Assembly (NCBI GenBank): GCA_031289015.1
Contig: JAITQG010000049.1
Coordinates: forward strand, 1 to 64,000
Direction of reading: 5' to 3'
Length of the DNA: 64,000 nucleotides
Origin: Lactobacillaceae bacterium
GTDB lineage: Bacteria; Bacillota; Bacilli; Lactobacillales; Lactobacillaceae
A model generated the notes under the pieces. The model was not told the DNA's origin. It made no database searches and saw only the letters and a program-made list of their open reading frames with translations. The position numbers were made by a program, and so were the translations under genes. Shown piece after piece: positions 54,014 through 64,000 of this stretch. Position 1 is the first letter of the stretch. Every line of letters begins with the position of its first letter.

Positions 54014-55045
54014 ATGTCTGAGACAAATGCATATGCAGCAGCAGGCGTTGACGTTGAAGCTGGAAACTTAGCTGTTCAAAAGATGTCTGCCGCTGTTAAG
54101 TCAACTTATAATGACCACGTTTTGGCTGGCCTAGGCGGTTTTGGTGCCGCGTTTGCCTTGGGAACTGGTTACACGGATCCCGTTTTGATTTCTGGTGCTG
54201 ATGGTGTCGGCACTAAGTTGTTGCTCGCCATTGCGGCTAATAAACATGACACGATTGGCCAAGATTTGGTCGCTATGACAATGAATGATATCTTGGCCCA
54301 AGGTGCAAAGCCATTGTTTTTGTTGGATTATTTGGCCGTGGACAAGATGCGTCCTGAAGTGGTGGCCGAAATTGTCGGTGGGGTGGCAGCTGCTTGTAAA
54401 GAAATTGGCGCTGCATTAATCGGTGGTGAATCAGCCGAATTGCCAGGTTTGTATGCTAAAAATCATTATGACTTAGCTTCATTTGGTGTCGGGATTGCTG
54501 AACGTGAAGATATCTTGACTGGTGATCGCGTCCAAACTGGTGACGTTTTGATCGGGCTGGCATCATCAGGGATTCACTCAAATGGGTATTCATTGGTGCG
54601 CCACGTCTTAAAGATTGATGATGGCTCAGGCTTTACCCAATTAGCGCCAACTTTGCAGGCTGCATTGTTAGAACCTACTAAGCTATATGGCGCCCAAGTT
54701 ACGCCATTGTTGGATGCCAAGTTGGTCGAAGGGATTGCCCACATTACTGGGGGTGGTTTCTTGGAAAACTTGCCACGGGCGTATGGGGATGATTTGGCCG
54801 CTGAACTTAACTGGGGTAGCTGGCCGGTCTTACCAATCTTTGACGTTTTGCAATCAGCAGGTCAATTGAGCTTGCATGATATGTTGTTGACGTTTAACAA
54901 CGGGTTGGGCATGATTTTGATGGTGCGCCCGGCTAACGTTGAAACGGTGATGAGCAAGTTAGGGGCCGATGCCTATGTGGTTGGTCAAATGACGGCCCGC
55001 ACAGCTGAGGGCGTGACCTTCACTGGGGAGGCACCATGGCAATAA
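54014..55045 (+). CDS. purM: AIR synthetase
   Basis: 343 residues. [60 protein letters not shown]-like segment, [11 protein letters not shown] and [17 protein letters not shown] are PurM hallmarks. Converts FGAM to AIR with ATP. Two bases after purF; its last 10 bases overlap purN. Confidence 0.96.
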   Translation: [343 protein letters not shown]

Positions 55046-55620
55046 CACGGTTAGCAATTTTTGCGAGTGGGCGCGGGACGAATTTTGCGGCGCTTCAACA
55101 CGCAATTATTGAGCGGCAATTAAACGCGGAATTTGTGCGGTTGATTGTTGATCATGACAATATTGGCGCGATTGAATTAGCAATAGAGTTTGGTGTGCCA
55201 TATACGGTCATCAACTACAAAGCTTATGATAATCGGGGGTTGGCAGAAGCCGCCATCGTGGCACAATTACAAGCGGATACCGTTGACGGGATTATCTTGG
55301 CTGGCTACATGCGGTTATTGACGCCTGTCTTGTTGGATCCGTTCAAGGACCGGATTGTTAATATCCATCCGGCGTTGTTGCCGAGCTTTCCAGGCACCCA
55401 CGGGATTGATGACGCGTTTAATTACGGCGTGAAAATCACCGGGGTGACCGTGCATTATGTCGATGCAGGGATGGACACGGGCAAGATTATCGCCCAAGCA
55501 CCTGTTGCTATCGAGGTTGATGATACCTTGGAAACGCTGGAAGCCCGCATTCATGCCACTGAGCATGAGCTATATCCCAACACACTAGAAACGTTATTAA
55601 ACGAAGGAGTATTTAACTAA
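55036..55620 (+). CDS. purN: GAR transformylase
   Basis: 194 residues. [16 protein letters not shown] binds the substrate phosphate; the catalytic Asn-His-Asp set is in [16 protein letters not shown] and [16 protein letters not shown]. Uses 10-formyl-tetrahydrofolate, supplied by Fhs at the end of the same operon. Its stop and the purH start share one base (TAATG). Confidence 0.96.
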
Positions 55621-57149
55621 TGGCACGTGCATTATTGAGTGTTTCAGATAAAAATGGTTTGGTTCCATTCGCCCAAGGGTTGGTTGAATTAGGCTATGAA
55701 TTGGTATCAACTGGTGGCACATTGAAGGTTTTGGCCGAAGCTGGCTTGAACCCCATCGCCATTGATGAAGTAACGGGTTTCCCTGAAATGTTGGACGGCC
55801 GGGTCAAGACTTTGCACCCCCGTGTGCATGGTGGTTTGTTAGCCCGCCGCGACTTGCCAGAACACATGGCCAAGTTAGCTGAATACGAAATCACACCGAT
55901 CGATTTGGTCGTGGTTAATTTGTACCCATTCAAGTCAACGATTCAAAAAGATGGTGTGACTGAAGCCGAAGCCATCGAAAACATCGATATCGGTGGGCCA
56001 TCAATGTTGCGTTCAGCGGCCAAGAATTTTGGTGGCGTGTTGGCAATTACTGACCCGACTGATTATGAAATCGTGTTGGATAAGTTGAAAAATGACGATA
56101 TCGACATCACGTTCCGCAAGGCTTTGTCAGCTAAGGTTTTCCGCCACACCGCTGCGTATGATGCTTTGATCGCCAACTACATGACCGATGAAGCTTTCCC
56201 AACGCCATTCACGCAAACTTACGACTTGTTTGATGAAATGCGTTATGGTGAAAACCCCTTCCAAAAGGCCGCTGCTTACACGACCGCTTTGCCTGAAGTT
56301 TATTCAGTTTTGTCAGCTAATATTTTGCATGGTAAGCAATTGTCATACAACAATATTCGTGACGCGGACGCTGCTTTGCGGATTGTCGCTGAATTCTCAG
56401 AGCCAACTGTGGTAACAGTTAAGCACATGAACCCAGCTGGCATTGGGCAAGGCGCTGATATTGAAACTGCTTGGGATAAGGCTTATGCCGCTGATCCGGT
56501 GTCAATCTTTGGTGGTATCGTCGCGTTGAATCGTGAAGTTGATTTGGCAACGGCGACCAAGTTGAAGGCGATTTTCTTAGAAATTATCATCGCCCCAAGC
56601 TTCACGCCAGAAGCCTTTGAATTGTTGACCAAGAAAAAGAACTTGCGCTTGTTGACGTTGCCATTTACGACTGACGTGCCACAAGGCTATGAAATCACGT
56701 CTGTCTTGGGTGGCGTTGTCGTGCAAGAACGTGATTTGGTGAATGAAGAAATTGCTGATATGCAAATTGTGACTGATGTGCAACCTACGCAAGAACAATT
56801 AGAAGCGATGGTCTTTGCGCAAAAGGCCGTTAAGCACGTGAAGTCAAACGCGATTGTTGTCGCCCGCCATGGTCAAACGCTGGGAGTGGGGGCTGGTCAG
56901 CCGAACCGGGTTGACTCAGTGACGTATGCCGTCAATAACGCCAAGAAGATTGTTGACAGCTTGGATGATGCAGTTTTGGCATCTGACGCGTTCTTCCCAT
57001 TTGATGATTCAGTTGAATATGCGGCTTCACATGGTATCAAAGCCATTGTGCAACCAGGTGGCTCAGTCCGCGACCAAGATTCAATCGACAAAGCCAATGA
57101 ACTCGGCATTGCGATGGTATTTTCAGGGAATCGCCATTTTAGGCACTAA
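55620..57149 (+). CDS. purH: Bifunctional AICAR transformylase/IMP cyclohydrolase
   Basis: 509 residues. N-terminal cyclohydrolase domain ([56 protein letters not shown]) and C-terminal transformylase ([16 protein letters not shown] [57 protein letters not shown]). It performs the last two steps to IMP. A ~200-base structured spacer separates it from purD, the only large gap in the operon. Confidence 0.97.
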   Translation: MARALLSVSDKNGLVPFAQGLVELGYELVSTGGTLKVLAEAGLNPIAIDEVTGFPEMLDGRVKTLHPRVHGGLLARRDLPEHMAKLAEYEITPIDLVVVNLYPFKSTIQKDGVTEAEAIENIDIGGPSMLRSAAKNFGGVLAITDPTDYEIVLDKLKNDDIDITFRKALSAKVFRHTAAYDALIANYMTDEAFPTPFTQTYDLFDEMRYGENPFQKAAAYTTALPEVYSVLSANILHGKQLSYNNIRDADAALRIVAEFSEPTVVTVKHMNPAGIGQGADIETAWDKAYAADPVSIFGGIVALNREVDLATATKLKAIFLEIIIAPSFTPEAFELLTKKKNLRLLTLPFTTDVPQGYEITSVLGGVVVQERDLVNEEIADMQIVTDVQPTQEQLEAMVFAQKAVKHVKSNAIVVARHGQTLGVGAGQPNRVDSVTYAVNNAKKIVDSLDDAVLASDAFFPFDDSVEYAASHGIKAIVQPGGSVRDQDSIDKANELGIAMVFSGNRHFRH

Positions 57150-57162
57150 GAAGAGAGTGAGA

Positions 57163-57262
57163 GGCAAGGTGTTTTGCGTTCCGTCCTAAGCCTGTTTTGA
57201 CGGCTTGCGCTGAAAGCGTGAGTTGGCAAAAGGGGCTTAGGTAAGGAATGCAGCCTTGAGGA
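57163..57262 (+). repeat. Long imperfect hairpin between purH and purD
   Basis: CAAGG/CCTTG on the outside, GCGTTCC/GGAATGC, then CCTAAGCC/GGCTTAGG and an inner GCGCT-GAA-AGCGT. The whole makes a stem of roughly 40 pairs with small internal loops. No T-run follows, so it does not look like a terminator. It may be a processing site or a repeat element. Confidence 0.55.
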
Positions 57263-57272
57263 ACACGTTTAT

Positions 57273-57330
57273 AAAACGACGATATTTGTCGTTTTCAAGA
57301 GGGTGCGCTTTCTTGAAAACGATAAATATC
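57273..57330 (+). promoter_or_regulatory. Two mutually exclusive hairpins before purD
   Basis: AAAACGAC (57273-57280) pairs with GTCGTTTT (57288-57295). GATATTTGTCGTTTTCAAGA (57281-57300) instead pairs with 57311-57330 with a single mismatch in 20. Both cannot form together. They sit 20-80 bases before the purD start. A role in RNA processing, attenuation or differential expression is an inference. Confidence 0.45.
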
Positions 57331-57352
57331 TTGCATGAAAGGAAACTACATA

Positions 57353-58612
57353 ATGGCCAAGGTGCTAGTAATTGGGTCAGGTGCCCGTGAACACGCAATT
57401 GCACAAACATTCTTGCGGAGTCCAAAAGTTGAACAAGTCATCGTAACGCCAGGTAATGCGGGGATGACTGATGCCGGCTTGGTATGTGAAAACATTGCCG
57501 CTACGGATATTCCGGCATTGGTAAAGTTTGCCCAACAAAATCACATTGCTTTGACGATGGTCGGCTCAGAAGATCCATTGACCCATGGTGTCGTGGATAC
57601 GTTTAGGGCGGCTGATTTAAAGATTTTTGGGCCAACTGCCTTTGCTGCTCAACTCGAAGGCTCAAAAGCGTTTGCTAAAAAGATTTTAATTGAAAATGAA
57701 ATTCCCACCGCTGATTCAGAAGTCGCCAATAGCTTACCTGAAGCGCGTGCGGTGACGGCGAATTTCGGTTTGCCAGTCGTCATCAAACTCGATGGTTTAG
57801 CACTGGGTAAAGGGGTGACGATTGTAAAGACCCAAGCGGACCTCGAAGCCTTGTTGACGACAACGTATGCCAACAATTCTAAGCAAAAGCTCGTCGTCGA
57901 AGAATTTTTGGCCGGCGTTGAGTTTTCAATTTTCTCATTCGTTGGTGAAAATGGTATCGTGCATGCACCAATTGCCCAAGATCACAAGCGCTTGTTGGAC
58001 CGAGATGAAGGTCCTAACACTGGTGGGATGGGTGCGTATAGCCCAGTGCGCTGGATTGATGATGCTGTGCGCCAACAAGCGATTGATACTTTGGTGCTGC
58101 CAGCGATTAATGGCATCAAGGCAGCCGGTGCAACCTTTACTGGGATTTTATATACTGGTGTCATGTTGACGGCGCAAGGTCCCAAAGTTATTGAATTTAA
58201 CGTCCGCCTCGGTGACCCCGAAGCGCAAATGGTGCTCCCGCAACTCGAATCAGATTTCTATCAAATGATTTTGGATTTGGTCGATGGCAAGCAACCTACC
58301 ACGCAATGGCAAACTAGCGACGTTTATATGGGCGTGGTCTTAGCTGCGCCAGGTTATCCGGTTGCGCCTGAAAAAGGTTTGCCGGTGCCAATCATTGACG
58401 CACCAGACGTCCATGTCAATTATGCTGGCGTTAAGCAAAATGCTACTGGCGCGTTGATTACCAGTGGTGGTCGAGTCGTGACAGTAATTTCGCATGCAAA
58501 AACTGCCCACGAAGTCGCAAAAAAATTGTATGATGTAATTGATAGTTTGCACACTGATTTGCAATATCGCCACGATATCGCTTATCAAGCATTGAACAAA
58601 GAGGGAGAGTAA
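57353..58612 (+). CDS. purD: GAR synthetase
   Basis: 419 residues from the ATG at 57353 (AAAGGA 9 bases upstream; the in-frame ATG at 57335 lies before that site). [24 protein letters not shown]-grasp [42 protein letters not shown] and [18 protein letters not shown] are diagnostic. Joins glycine to phosphoribosylamine, the second step of the pathway. It ends 5 bases before fhs. Confidence 0.96.
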   Translation: MAKVLVIGSGAREHAIAQTFLRSPKVEQVIVTPGNAGMTDAGLVCENIAATDIPALVKFAQQNHIALTMVGSEDPLTHGVVDTFRAADLKIFGPTAFAAQLEGSKAFAKKILIENEIPTADSEVANSLPEARAVTANFGLPVVIKLDGLALGKGVTIVKTQADLEALLTTTYANNSKQKLVVEEFLAGVEFSIFSFVGENGIVHAPIAQDHKRLLDRDEGPNTGGMGAYSPVRWIDDAVRQQAIDTLVLPAINGIKAAGATFTGILYTGVMLTAQGPKVIEFNVRLGDPEAQMVLPQLESDFYQMILDLVDGKQPTTQWQTSDVYMGVVLAAPGYPVAPEKGLPVPIIDAPDVHVNYAGVKQNATGALITSGGRVVTVISHAKTAHEVAKKLYDVIDSLHTDLQYRHDIAYQALNKEGE

Positions 58613-58617
58613 CACAC

Positions 58618-60282
58618 ATGCAATCAGATATTGAAATCGCCCAAGCTGCTGAAGTTTGGCCTATTGATGACATTGCAACCGCAGCTGGTTTGCAACATCA
58701 TGAAGTAGAACCATATGGTCGGGATAAGGCTAAAATCAATTTGGATCCAAGCATTGCCCGCAAGCAAGAATTGGGTAAGTTGATTTTGGTGACGGCCATT
58801 AACCCGACGCCAGCTGGTGAAGGTAAGTCAACCGTAACTGTTGGGTTGGCGGATGCCTTGGTTTTGGCTGGTAAGAAGACGATGATCGCCTTGCGTGAAC
58901 CTTCACTTGGGCCCGTAATGGGGATGAAGGGTGGCGCAACTGGTGGTGGAAATGCACAAGTTGTCCCAATGGCGGATATTAACTTGCATTTTACCGGTGA
59001 TTTTCACGCTTTGACGTCAGCGCACAACACGTTGGCGGCGGTGATTGATAACAGCATTTTCCAAGGGAATCCGTTGAATATTGATCCGCGGCGGATGTTG
59101 TGGAAGCGGGCCTTGGACGTTAATGACCGAGCCCTACGCCACATCAATATTGGTTTGGGTGGCCCAACTTCTGGGGTGCCCCGTGAAGACGGCTTTGATA
59201 TTACCGTTGCATCAGAATTGATGGCCATTTTGACCTTGTCACATGACTTGATGGATATGAAGGCGCGCATCGAAAAGATTGTGATTGGCTATACGTATGA
59301 GCGTGTCCCTGTCACGGTTAAGGACTTGGGCGTGGCTGGGGCGTTGACGACCTTGTTAAAGGATGCCATCAAACCAAATTTGGTCCAAACCTTGGCCCAC
59401 ACGCCAACGTTGATTCATGGGGGTCCATTTGCCAATATCGCCCAAGGTACCAACTCAATTCGGGCTACGAAGACGGCTTTGCAATTGGCCGATTACGTCG
59501 TGACCGAAGCGGGCTTTGGGGCTGATTTGGGTGGCGAGAAGTTCTTGGACTTCAAGGTGCCATTGTTGGGTAAGACACCAGATACCATTGTCATTGTGGC
59601 GACGGTGCGGGCATTAAAGATGCATGGCGGTAAGGCCAAAGATGAACTCAAGGAACCTGATTTGGGCGCTTTGAAGGCTGGGTTGGCCAACTTAGGACAA
59701 CACTTAAAGGCCATGTCACGCTACAACGTGCCGGTCTTGGTTGCGGTCAACCGCTTCATCACGGATACACCTGAAGAAATTCAAGCGGTCCAAGCCTTTG
59801 TGAGCGAGCATGGAGCCAAGGCGTACTTGGCTAATGTGTGGGAGCAAGGTGGAGCTGGGGCGCCTGAATTGGCCAAAGCGGTCATCGAAGCGACGGCTCA
59901 AGCATCAAACTTCACGCCATTGTATGCGCCTGAAGATGATGCGATTGTGAAGTTGGAAAAGATTGTTACCACGATTTATGGTGGTGACGGGGTCGAATTG
60001 TCGGATAAGGCGGCAAAGCAATTGAAGACCTTTGCTAAGCTAGGTTGGGATAAGTTGCCAATCATCATGGCCAAGACGCAATATTCATTCTCAGATGACG
60101 CTAAGAAGTTGGGCGCACCAACTGGGTTCAAGATTCATGTCCGTGAATTTGTGCCTAAGTTGGGGGCCGGGTTCTTAGTGGCCATGACCGGTTCAATCTT
60201 GACGATGCCGGGGTTGCCAAAGCACCCAGCGGCATATGATATCGATATCGACGAACAAGGCCACATTGTGGGGCTGTTCTAA
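58618..60282 (+). CDS. fhs: Formate--tetrahydrofolate ligase
   Basis: 554 residues, the usual length. P-loop-like [18 protein letters not shown] (~62), [40 protein letters not shown] and [17 protein letters not shown] are diagnostic. It makes 10-formyl-tetrahydrofolate from formate and ATP, the one-carbon donor for PurN and PurH. Its place as last gene of the pur operon, 5 bases after purD, fits this supply role. Confidence 0.96.
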   Translation: MQSDIEIAQAAEVWPIDDIATAAGLQHHEVEPYGRDKAKINLDPSIARKQELGKLILVTAINPTPAGEGKSTVTVGLADALVLAGKKTMIALREPSLGPVMGMKGGATGGGNAQVVPMADINLHFTGDFHALTSAHNTLAAVIDNSIFQGNPLNIDPRRMLWKRALDVNDRALRHINIGLGGPTSGVPREDGFDITVASELMAILTLSHDLMDMKARIEKIVIGYTYERVPVTVKDLGVAGALTTLLKDAIKPNLVQTLAHTPTLIHGGPFANIAQGTNSIRATKTALQLADYVVTEAGFGADLGGEKFLDFKVPLLGKTPDTIVIVATVRALKMHGGKAKDELKEPDLGALKAGLANLGQHLKAMSRYNVPVLVAVNRFITDTPEEIQAVQAFVSEHGAKAYLANVWEQGGAGAPELAKAVIEATAQASNFTPLYAPEDDAIVKLEKIVTTIYGGDGVELSDKAAKQLKTFAKLGWDKLPIIMAKTQYSFSDDAKKLGAPTGFKIHVREFVPKLGAGFLVAMTGSILTMPGLPKHPAAYDIDIDEQGHIVGLF

Positions 60283-60295
60283 TTAAATTAATCTA

Positions 60296-60339
60296 ATCAC
60301 CATGAGGGCCAATTTGGCAATTATGGTGATTTTTTTTGA
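60296..60339 (+). terminator. Terminator of the pur-fhs operon
   Basis: AATCACCAT pairs with ATGGTGATT, with an inner GCCAA/TTGGC, followed by eight T. Confidence 0.9.
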
Positions 60340-60391
60340 CGAAAATCAAACGATTAATCCGCGAAACTAGACAATGCTCATATAGTCATAA

Positions 60392-60453
60392 CCCCCCAAA
60401 AAAAAACTACACTGTACCCAGAATTTAGCAAATTCTCAGCCGTACACTATAAG
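60392..60453 (+). promoter_or_regulatory. Upstream region of the LRR surface-protein gene, with C6A9 tract
   Basis: A homopolymer junction of six C and nine A (60392-60406) lies upstream of a plausible promoter, TTAGCA (60425-60430), 17 bases, TATAAG (60448-60453). An alternative -10 TATAGT (60381-60386) would put the start of transcription inside the tract. GAATTT/AAATTC (60421-60435) is a short dyad. Slippage-based expression change is possible but speculative. Confidence 0.35.
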
Positions 60454-60539
60454 TAGATACTAGCCAACTGACGGGTTAGCATCCTAAATCTTAAAAATTA
60501 AACAACTGAAAAATTAATGCAATACGAGGGAAATTAATT

Positions 60540-63500
60540 ATGAAAAGCAAATTAATGAAGCGGTTTGTGCATGTGTTCGCCATGCTAATTATGCTGACCC
60601 AATTATTTGTCCCCATCATCCCAGCTTGGCAAGGATTGGTCCAAGCCGATGAATTATACATAAGTACCGATTTTACATATAATGCAGCAAAAAATACGGT
60701 TGAAGGTTTTAGTGCGGCCGGCTCACTTAAATACGCTAGCAATAGTGATCATCAGCTCAATATTCCAGCTAAAAGTGCTGACAACCAAACTGATGTCACC
60801 GCAATTGGGAGCCATGCGTTCCAAAATTTAACTTTGCAAACCTTGGAACTCCCTGAAACCCTGCAAACTATTCATGAGTATGCGTTTGATCGGAATGCAC
60901 TGAAAACCGTGAACTTCAATGAGTTGGCCAATTTGACCACGATTGGAGAAGCGGCTTTTCGTGCAAACCAATTAAAAACGGTGAAGCTGACGAGTGCGTT
61001 GACGAGCATTGGTAACTCAGCATTTGCCAATAATGAATTGACCAAGGTTGAAGGGGCTAATGTTGCTGAGCTCACATCAGTGCAACACGTGGCGGATAGT
61101 GCCTTTGAAGGTAACAAGTTGACCGAAATTGCGTTTGGGGCGGAGCTTGAAACCATCGGCAGTGACGTGTTTAATGGCAATGGGCAAGTCGTTAAGGTAA
61201 CAACGACCACGGAACACCACATCAGCAGTACATATACCAAGGGCGATGGGTTTGTTGTGAATCCATTGACCATTACCGTTGATTACGTGGATCAAACTGG
61301 TGCAATAATTGATAAAACAACCCTTGGTGCTGATTTTACCAAGGGTGATAAATTTTACCTAAAGGGTGAGACGTTTACTAAGGCTGAAATTGATGCTTTG
61401 CAAAAAGACATCGCCGGCTATACATATCTTGAAACCACACCTGCAAATGGCTTTGAATTAACGAGTTCAACCAGTCTGACCGTGCACTACATCAAAAATG
61501 ATGCCAAGCCAAAACTGGCGGCAACGAATTTGTTTTATTTAACTGATCCGCAAGCCGAGATTACTGAAGCCATGGTTAAGACCACCATCACAGCTAAAAC
61601 TGCGGCTGGCGTGGCAATTCCAGCTGATAACATCACAATCTCAGTGGATAACGGTGAGTTTCCATTAAGTCGTGAAAATGAGCATGTTTATACCATTCAA
61701 GTGAGTGTTGTTGATGATTTAGGCAACAAGGCCACATCGAGCATTAAGGTTGAAGTGTTTACTGCTTTGTTGAATAAAGAAATCGGGAATGGTTGGTATT
61801 ATCGTGATTTTGCTTATTCCGGCCGCGAATTAATTGGGTTTACACAAACGGGTGCAGACAAGTTATTAGCTGGTAATGGCGAATTGGTGTTCCCGGGCGT
61901 TAATCCAACTACCCAACAAGTGCTGAACAACATCAGAGTTCCCACAACCACTGACATCGCTGCAGGAGCCTTAGCGTTTAATACAGCGGCATATTCGCCG
62001 CTCATGATTTCTATGAATTTCGAACAAATGACCGGGCTGACGGGGATGGCAGATAAAGCCTTCGTCAACTTAACGAATCTTGAACGGTTGAGTTTTAAAG
62101 GATTGCGTAATTTAACGGGCTTTGTCGGCTATGGTGGTGGGGTACCGACCGTACCATTCATGAGCTCGCCGAAACTTACAAGTCTTGATTTGACGGGATG
62201 TACGGCAATTACTAATTTTGGCGCACAATGTTTTAGCCAATCTAAACTTGATAAAATCATTGGCTATGAAACCTTGACGAGCGTGACTACTATCGGGGAT
62301 GCGGCCTTTTCTGCATCGCCATTTAGTGACGGTTTTGATTTTAGCTTGTTTCCTAATTTGGTTTCGATAGGATACGGCGCCTTTCGTTACTCACAAATGC
62401 CAGTCATTGATTTTACAGCATGTAAAAATTTGACCACACTTGGTGGAGACATCAATTATGATCGTGGGATATTTCAGGATAACACCACAGTTACCAGAGT
62501 TGATTTTAGTGGGTTAACAAAATTAAATCATATTGGTGCTGGCATGTTTAAGAATGCTACCAAATTAACCAGTGTTAACATTAGCAACATGCCAGCCTTA
62601 ACCACGATTAATGCTGGTGCTTTTCAAAAAGCACCATTGACGGAATTGGCATGGAGCAACTCGCCAAAACTTAAGACGATTGCTAACTTGGCCTTTGCTT
62701 CGCTCACATTTGAGGAACTTGATTTCACGATGTTCCCAGAGTTAACCACGATTGGCATGAATGCCTTTGAAAGCAATCTGAAATTAAAGCGCGTTGATTT
62801 AAGTAATTTAGATAAATTAACCACCATTGATAGCTATGCATTTAGGTATGCACCGCTTGAGTCACTTAATCTGACCAACTGTAGCAGCCTGACTGTTATC
62901 AATCCGTCTGCGTTTGACAAGGCTGGCTTGGAACAAATTGCCGGGATTGAGACTATCGCTAAATTAACCACGTTTGGTAACTCTGCATTTTATTGGTCAC
63001 CATTTACCGCTGGGTTTAATTTTCAGGCACTACCGAATTTGCAAACAATTGGCCAGTCTGCGTTTTATCAAGCCAAATTTACGGAGTTAGATTTGAGTAA
63101 TCTAAAAGCGTTGACGTACATTGGATACGGCGCGTTTTTCAATGCAGTCAACTTGACGAAGGTTGACTTAAGTGGCGCAAATCTAATGACTTTCTCTGGA
63201 GCATCTATTTTCGAAAATGCCCCGATTGTTGATTTAGACATGACAGGTTGTACGGGTGTGAGAACGTTCCCCTCGTCTATTTTTAAAAGTGCCAAATTAG
63301 AAAGCATCACCGGCATGGCCGATTTATCAGCCGTGACCAGTTTTGATGCGTCAGCTTTTAGAAATTCGCCATTTACGAATGGGTTTAATTTTCAGGCATT
63401 CCCAAATTTAACAACCATCGGTATTGAATCATTTTTAAATGTTAAATTCCAAGAGTTAGATTTGAGTAATTTAACTAAGCTTGCCACCACGGGTACTAAC

Positions 63501-64000
63501 GCATTTCAGAACGCAACAAATCTGACCAAAGTTAATATGCGCGGGTTAAGAGCTTTAACTAGTATTGGTAATGGTGTGTTCTATAACGCTCCAATTGCAG
63601 ATTTGGATGTCACAGGCTGTGTAAATATTACATCAATTGAAGCTAATGCTTTTCGTAGTGCGACAGGTTTGACGCACATTACCGGGATTTCTGACTTAAG
63701 CAAATTAAGTGCTATTGGCCGGGATGCATTTTATCATGCATCACTAGATGATCGATTTGATTTTCGTTATTTCCCTAACTTGACGTCGATTGGGTGGCAG
63801 GCCTTTTATAACGATAAATTTACGGTGGTCGACTTTAGTAATTCGCCCAAATTAGCGACCTTTGAACAGTTAATATTTTCAAATGTGGTGACCCTTAAAA
63901 AAGTTAGTTTCAATGGATGTAGCGCCTTGACGACGATTATTGATGGTACGTTCACTAACGCCCCGATTGAAGAACTTGATTTGACGGGGACTAAGTTAAC
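60540..64000 (+). CDS. BspA-like leucine-rich-repeat surface protein with MucBP-like domain (partial, runs off the window)
   Basis: At least 1153 residues; no stop before the window end. GAGGG lies upstream of the ATG. A signal peptide is clear: basic start (MKSKLMKR), hydrophobic core (FVHVFAMLIMLTQLFVPII), probable cleavage after LVQA. A first block of LRR_5/BspA repeats spans ~80-235 (repeating LTTIGEAAFRANQL-type units). A MucBP-like segment follows at ~243-320 (ITVDYVDQTGAIIDKTTLG... TVHYIK), then an Ig-like stretch to ~410. A second, much longer LRR block starts at ~460 and continues to the edge, with units containing LTTIGxxAF and LDFS/LDLSN. Probably a cell-wall-anchored adhesin; the anchor would lie beyond the window. 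Leucine-rich BspA proteins bind host or bacterial ligands in other species. Confidence 0.85.
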   Translation, partial: MKSKLMKRFVHVFAMLIMLTQLFVPIIPAWQGLVQADELYISTDFTYNAAKNTVEGFSAAGSLKYASNSDHQLNIPAKSADNQTDVTAIGSHAFQNLTLQTLELPETLQTIHEYAFDRNALKTVNFNELANLTTIGEAAFRANQLKTVKLTSALTSIGNSAFANNELTKVEGANVAELTSVQHVADSAFEGNKLTEIAFGAELETIGSDVFNGNGQVVKVTTTTEHHISSTYTKGDGFVVNPLTITVDYVDQTGAIIDKTTLGADFTKGDKFYLKGETFTKAEIDALQKDIAGYTYLETTPANGFELTSSTSLTVHYIKNDAKPKLAATNLFYLTDPQAEITEAMVKTTITAKTAAGVAIPADNITISVDNGEFPLSRENEHVYTIQVSVVDDLGNKATSSIKVEVFTALLNKEIGNGWYYRDFAYSGRELIGFTQTGADKLLAGNGELVFPGVNPTTQQVLNNIRVPTTTDIAAGALAFNTAAYSPLMISMNFEQMTGLTGMADKAFVNLTNLERLSFKGLRNLTGFVGYGGGVPTVPFMSSPKLTSLDLTGCTAITNFGAQCFSQSKLDKIIGYETLTSVTTIGDAAFSASPFSDGFDFSLFPNLVSIGYGAFRYSQMPVIDFTACKNLTTLGGDINYDRGIFQDNTTVTRVDFSGLTKLNHIGAGMFKNATKLTSVNISNMPALTTINAGAFQKAPLTELAWSNSPKLKTIANLAFASLTFEELDFTMFPELTTIGMNAFESNLKLKRVDLSNLDKLTTIDSYAFRYAPLESLNLTNCSSLTVINPSAFDKAGLEQIAGIETIAKLTTFGNSAFYWSPFTAGFNFQALPNLQTIGQSAFYQAKFTELDLSNLKALTYIGYGAFFNAVNLTKVDLSGANLMTFSGASIFENAPIVDLDMTGCTGVRTFPSSIFKSAKLESITGMADLSAVTSFDASAFRNSPFTNGFNFQAFPNLTTIGIESFLNVKFQELDLSNLTKLATTGTNAFQNATNLTKVNMRGLRALTSIGNGVFYNAPIADLDVTGCVNITSIEANAFRSATGLTHITGISDLSKLSAIGRDAFYHASLDDRFDFRYFPNLTSIGWQAFYNDKFTVVDFSNSPKLATFEQLIFSNVVTLKKVSFNGCSALTTIIDGTFTNAPIEELDLTGTKL

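Noticed and set aside
1..64000. tRNA, rRNA, tmRNA or RNase P RNA genes
   Set aside because: I looked for CCA-ending cloverleaf patterns and known cores in the intergenic regions and saw none; a tRNAscan or Rfam run would settle it.

Overview
The window looks like chromosome of a lactic acid bacterium of the Lactobacillaceae, most probably the Weissella/Leuconostoc branch. This rests on a moderate-GC Firmicute gene set, strong AGGAGG ribosome binding sites, extended -10 promoters (TGnTATAAT or TGnTAAAAT), CcpA (cre) sites, a pyruvate dehydrogenase operon with its own lipoate ligase, an R-specific alcohol dehydrogenase of the Lactobacillus brevis/kefiri type, and a purEKCSQLFMNHD-fhs operon. 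The genus is an inference; no rRNA gene is present. Almost every gene is on the + strand; only sstT and a TetR regulator are on the - strand.

Layout. 1-510: non-coding, with one complete and one edge-truncated large structured element. 585-2659: Asp23-family protein and FakA-like fatty-acid kinase. 2762-14306: hydrolase, lplA-pdhABCD, a choloylglycine-hydrolase-family enzyme and a heterodimeric ABC exporter. 14496-18039: accessory island with an AAA-type ATPase, an adenine methyltransferase whose 5' end carries 18 AACC repeats (a textbook phase-variation switch), and a PD-(D/E)XK nuclease-like protein. 18386-30706: ydcF, then the conserved block recG-plsX-acpP-rnc-smc-ftsY-ylxM-ffh. 30739-34681: membrane and LemA-type genes, a candidate small RNA and the alcohol dehydrogenase. 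34737-37100: a repeat-rich accessory island with two tandem structured RNA-like elements and an AT-rich MFS transporter gene bracketed by two inverted copies of a ~250-320 nt structured element. 37294-46543: rpsP, sstT, TetR/YhgE pair, nucleoid-associated protein, an Spx-like protein without the CXXC, an ABC-2 transporter and YidC. 46991-60282: complete de novo IMP operon plus fhs. 60540-64000: start of a very large BspA-type leucine-rich-repeat surface protein cut by the window edge.

How the genes work together. LplA can lipoylate PdhC. FakA, PlsX and AcpP feed membrane lipid synthesis. FtsY, Ffh (with YlxM) and YidC form the co-translational membrane insertion route. The pur operon makes IMP, and Fhs supplies the formyl-folate used by PurN and PurH.

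Most unusual content: (1) the AACC-repeat methyltransferase, with two inverted repeats carrying GATC in every arm just upstream, one of which buries its ribosome binding site; (2) a family of large structured elements (three complete, one possible partial) whose stems are kept by compensatory base changes and which occur as inverted pairs; (3) two tandem 140-bp units with a shared three-way-junction fold. All coordinates and motifs were read by eye, and no database search or folding program was run.
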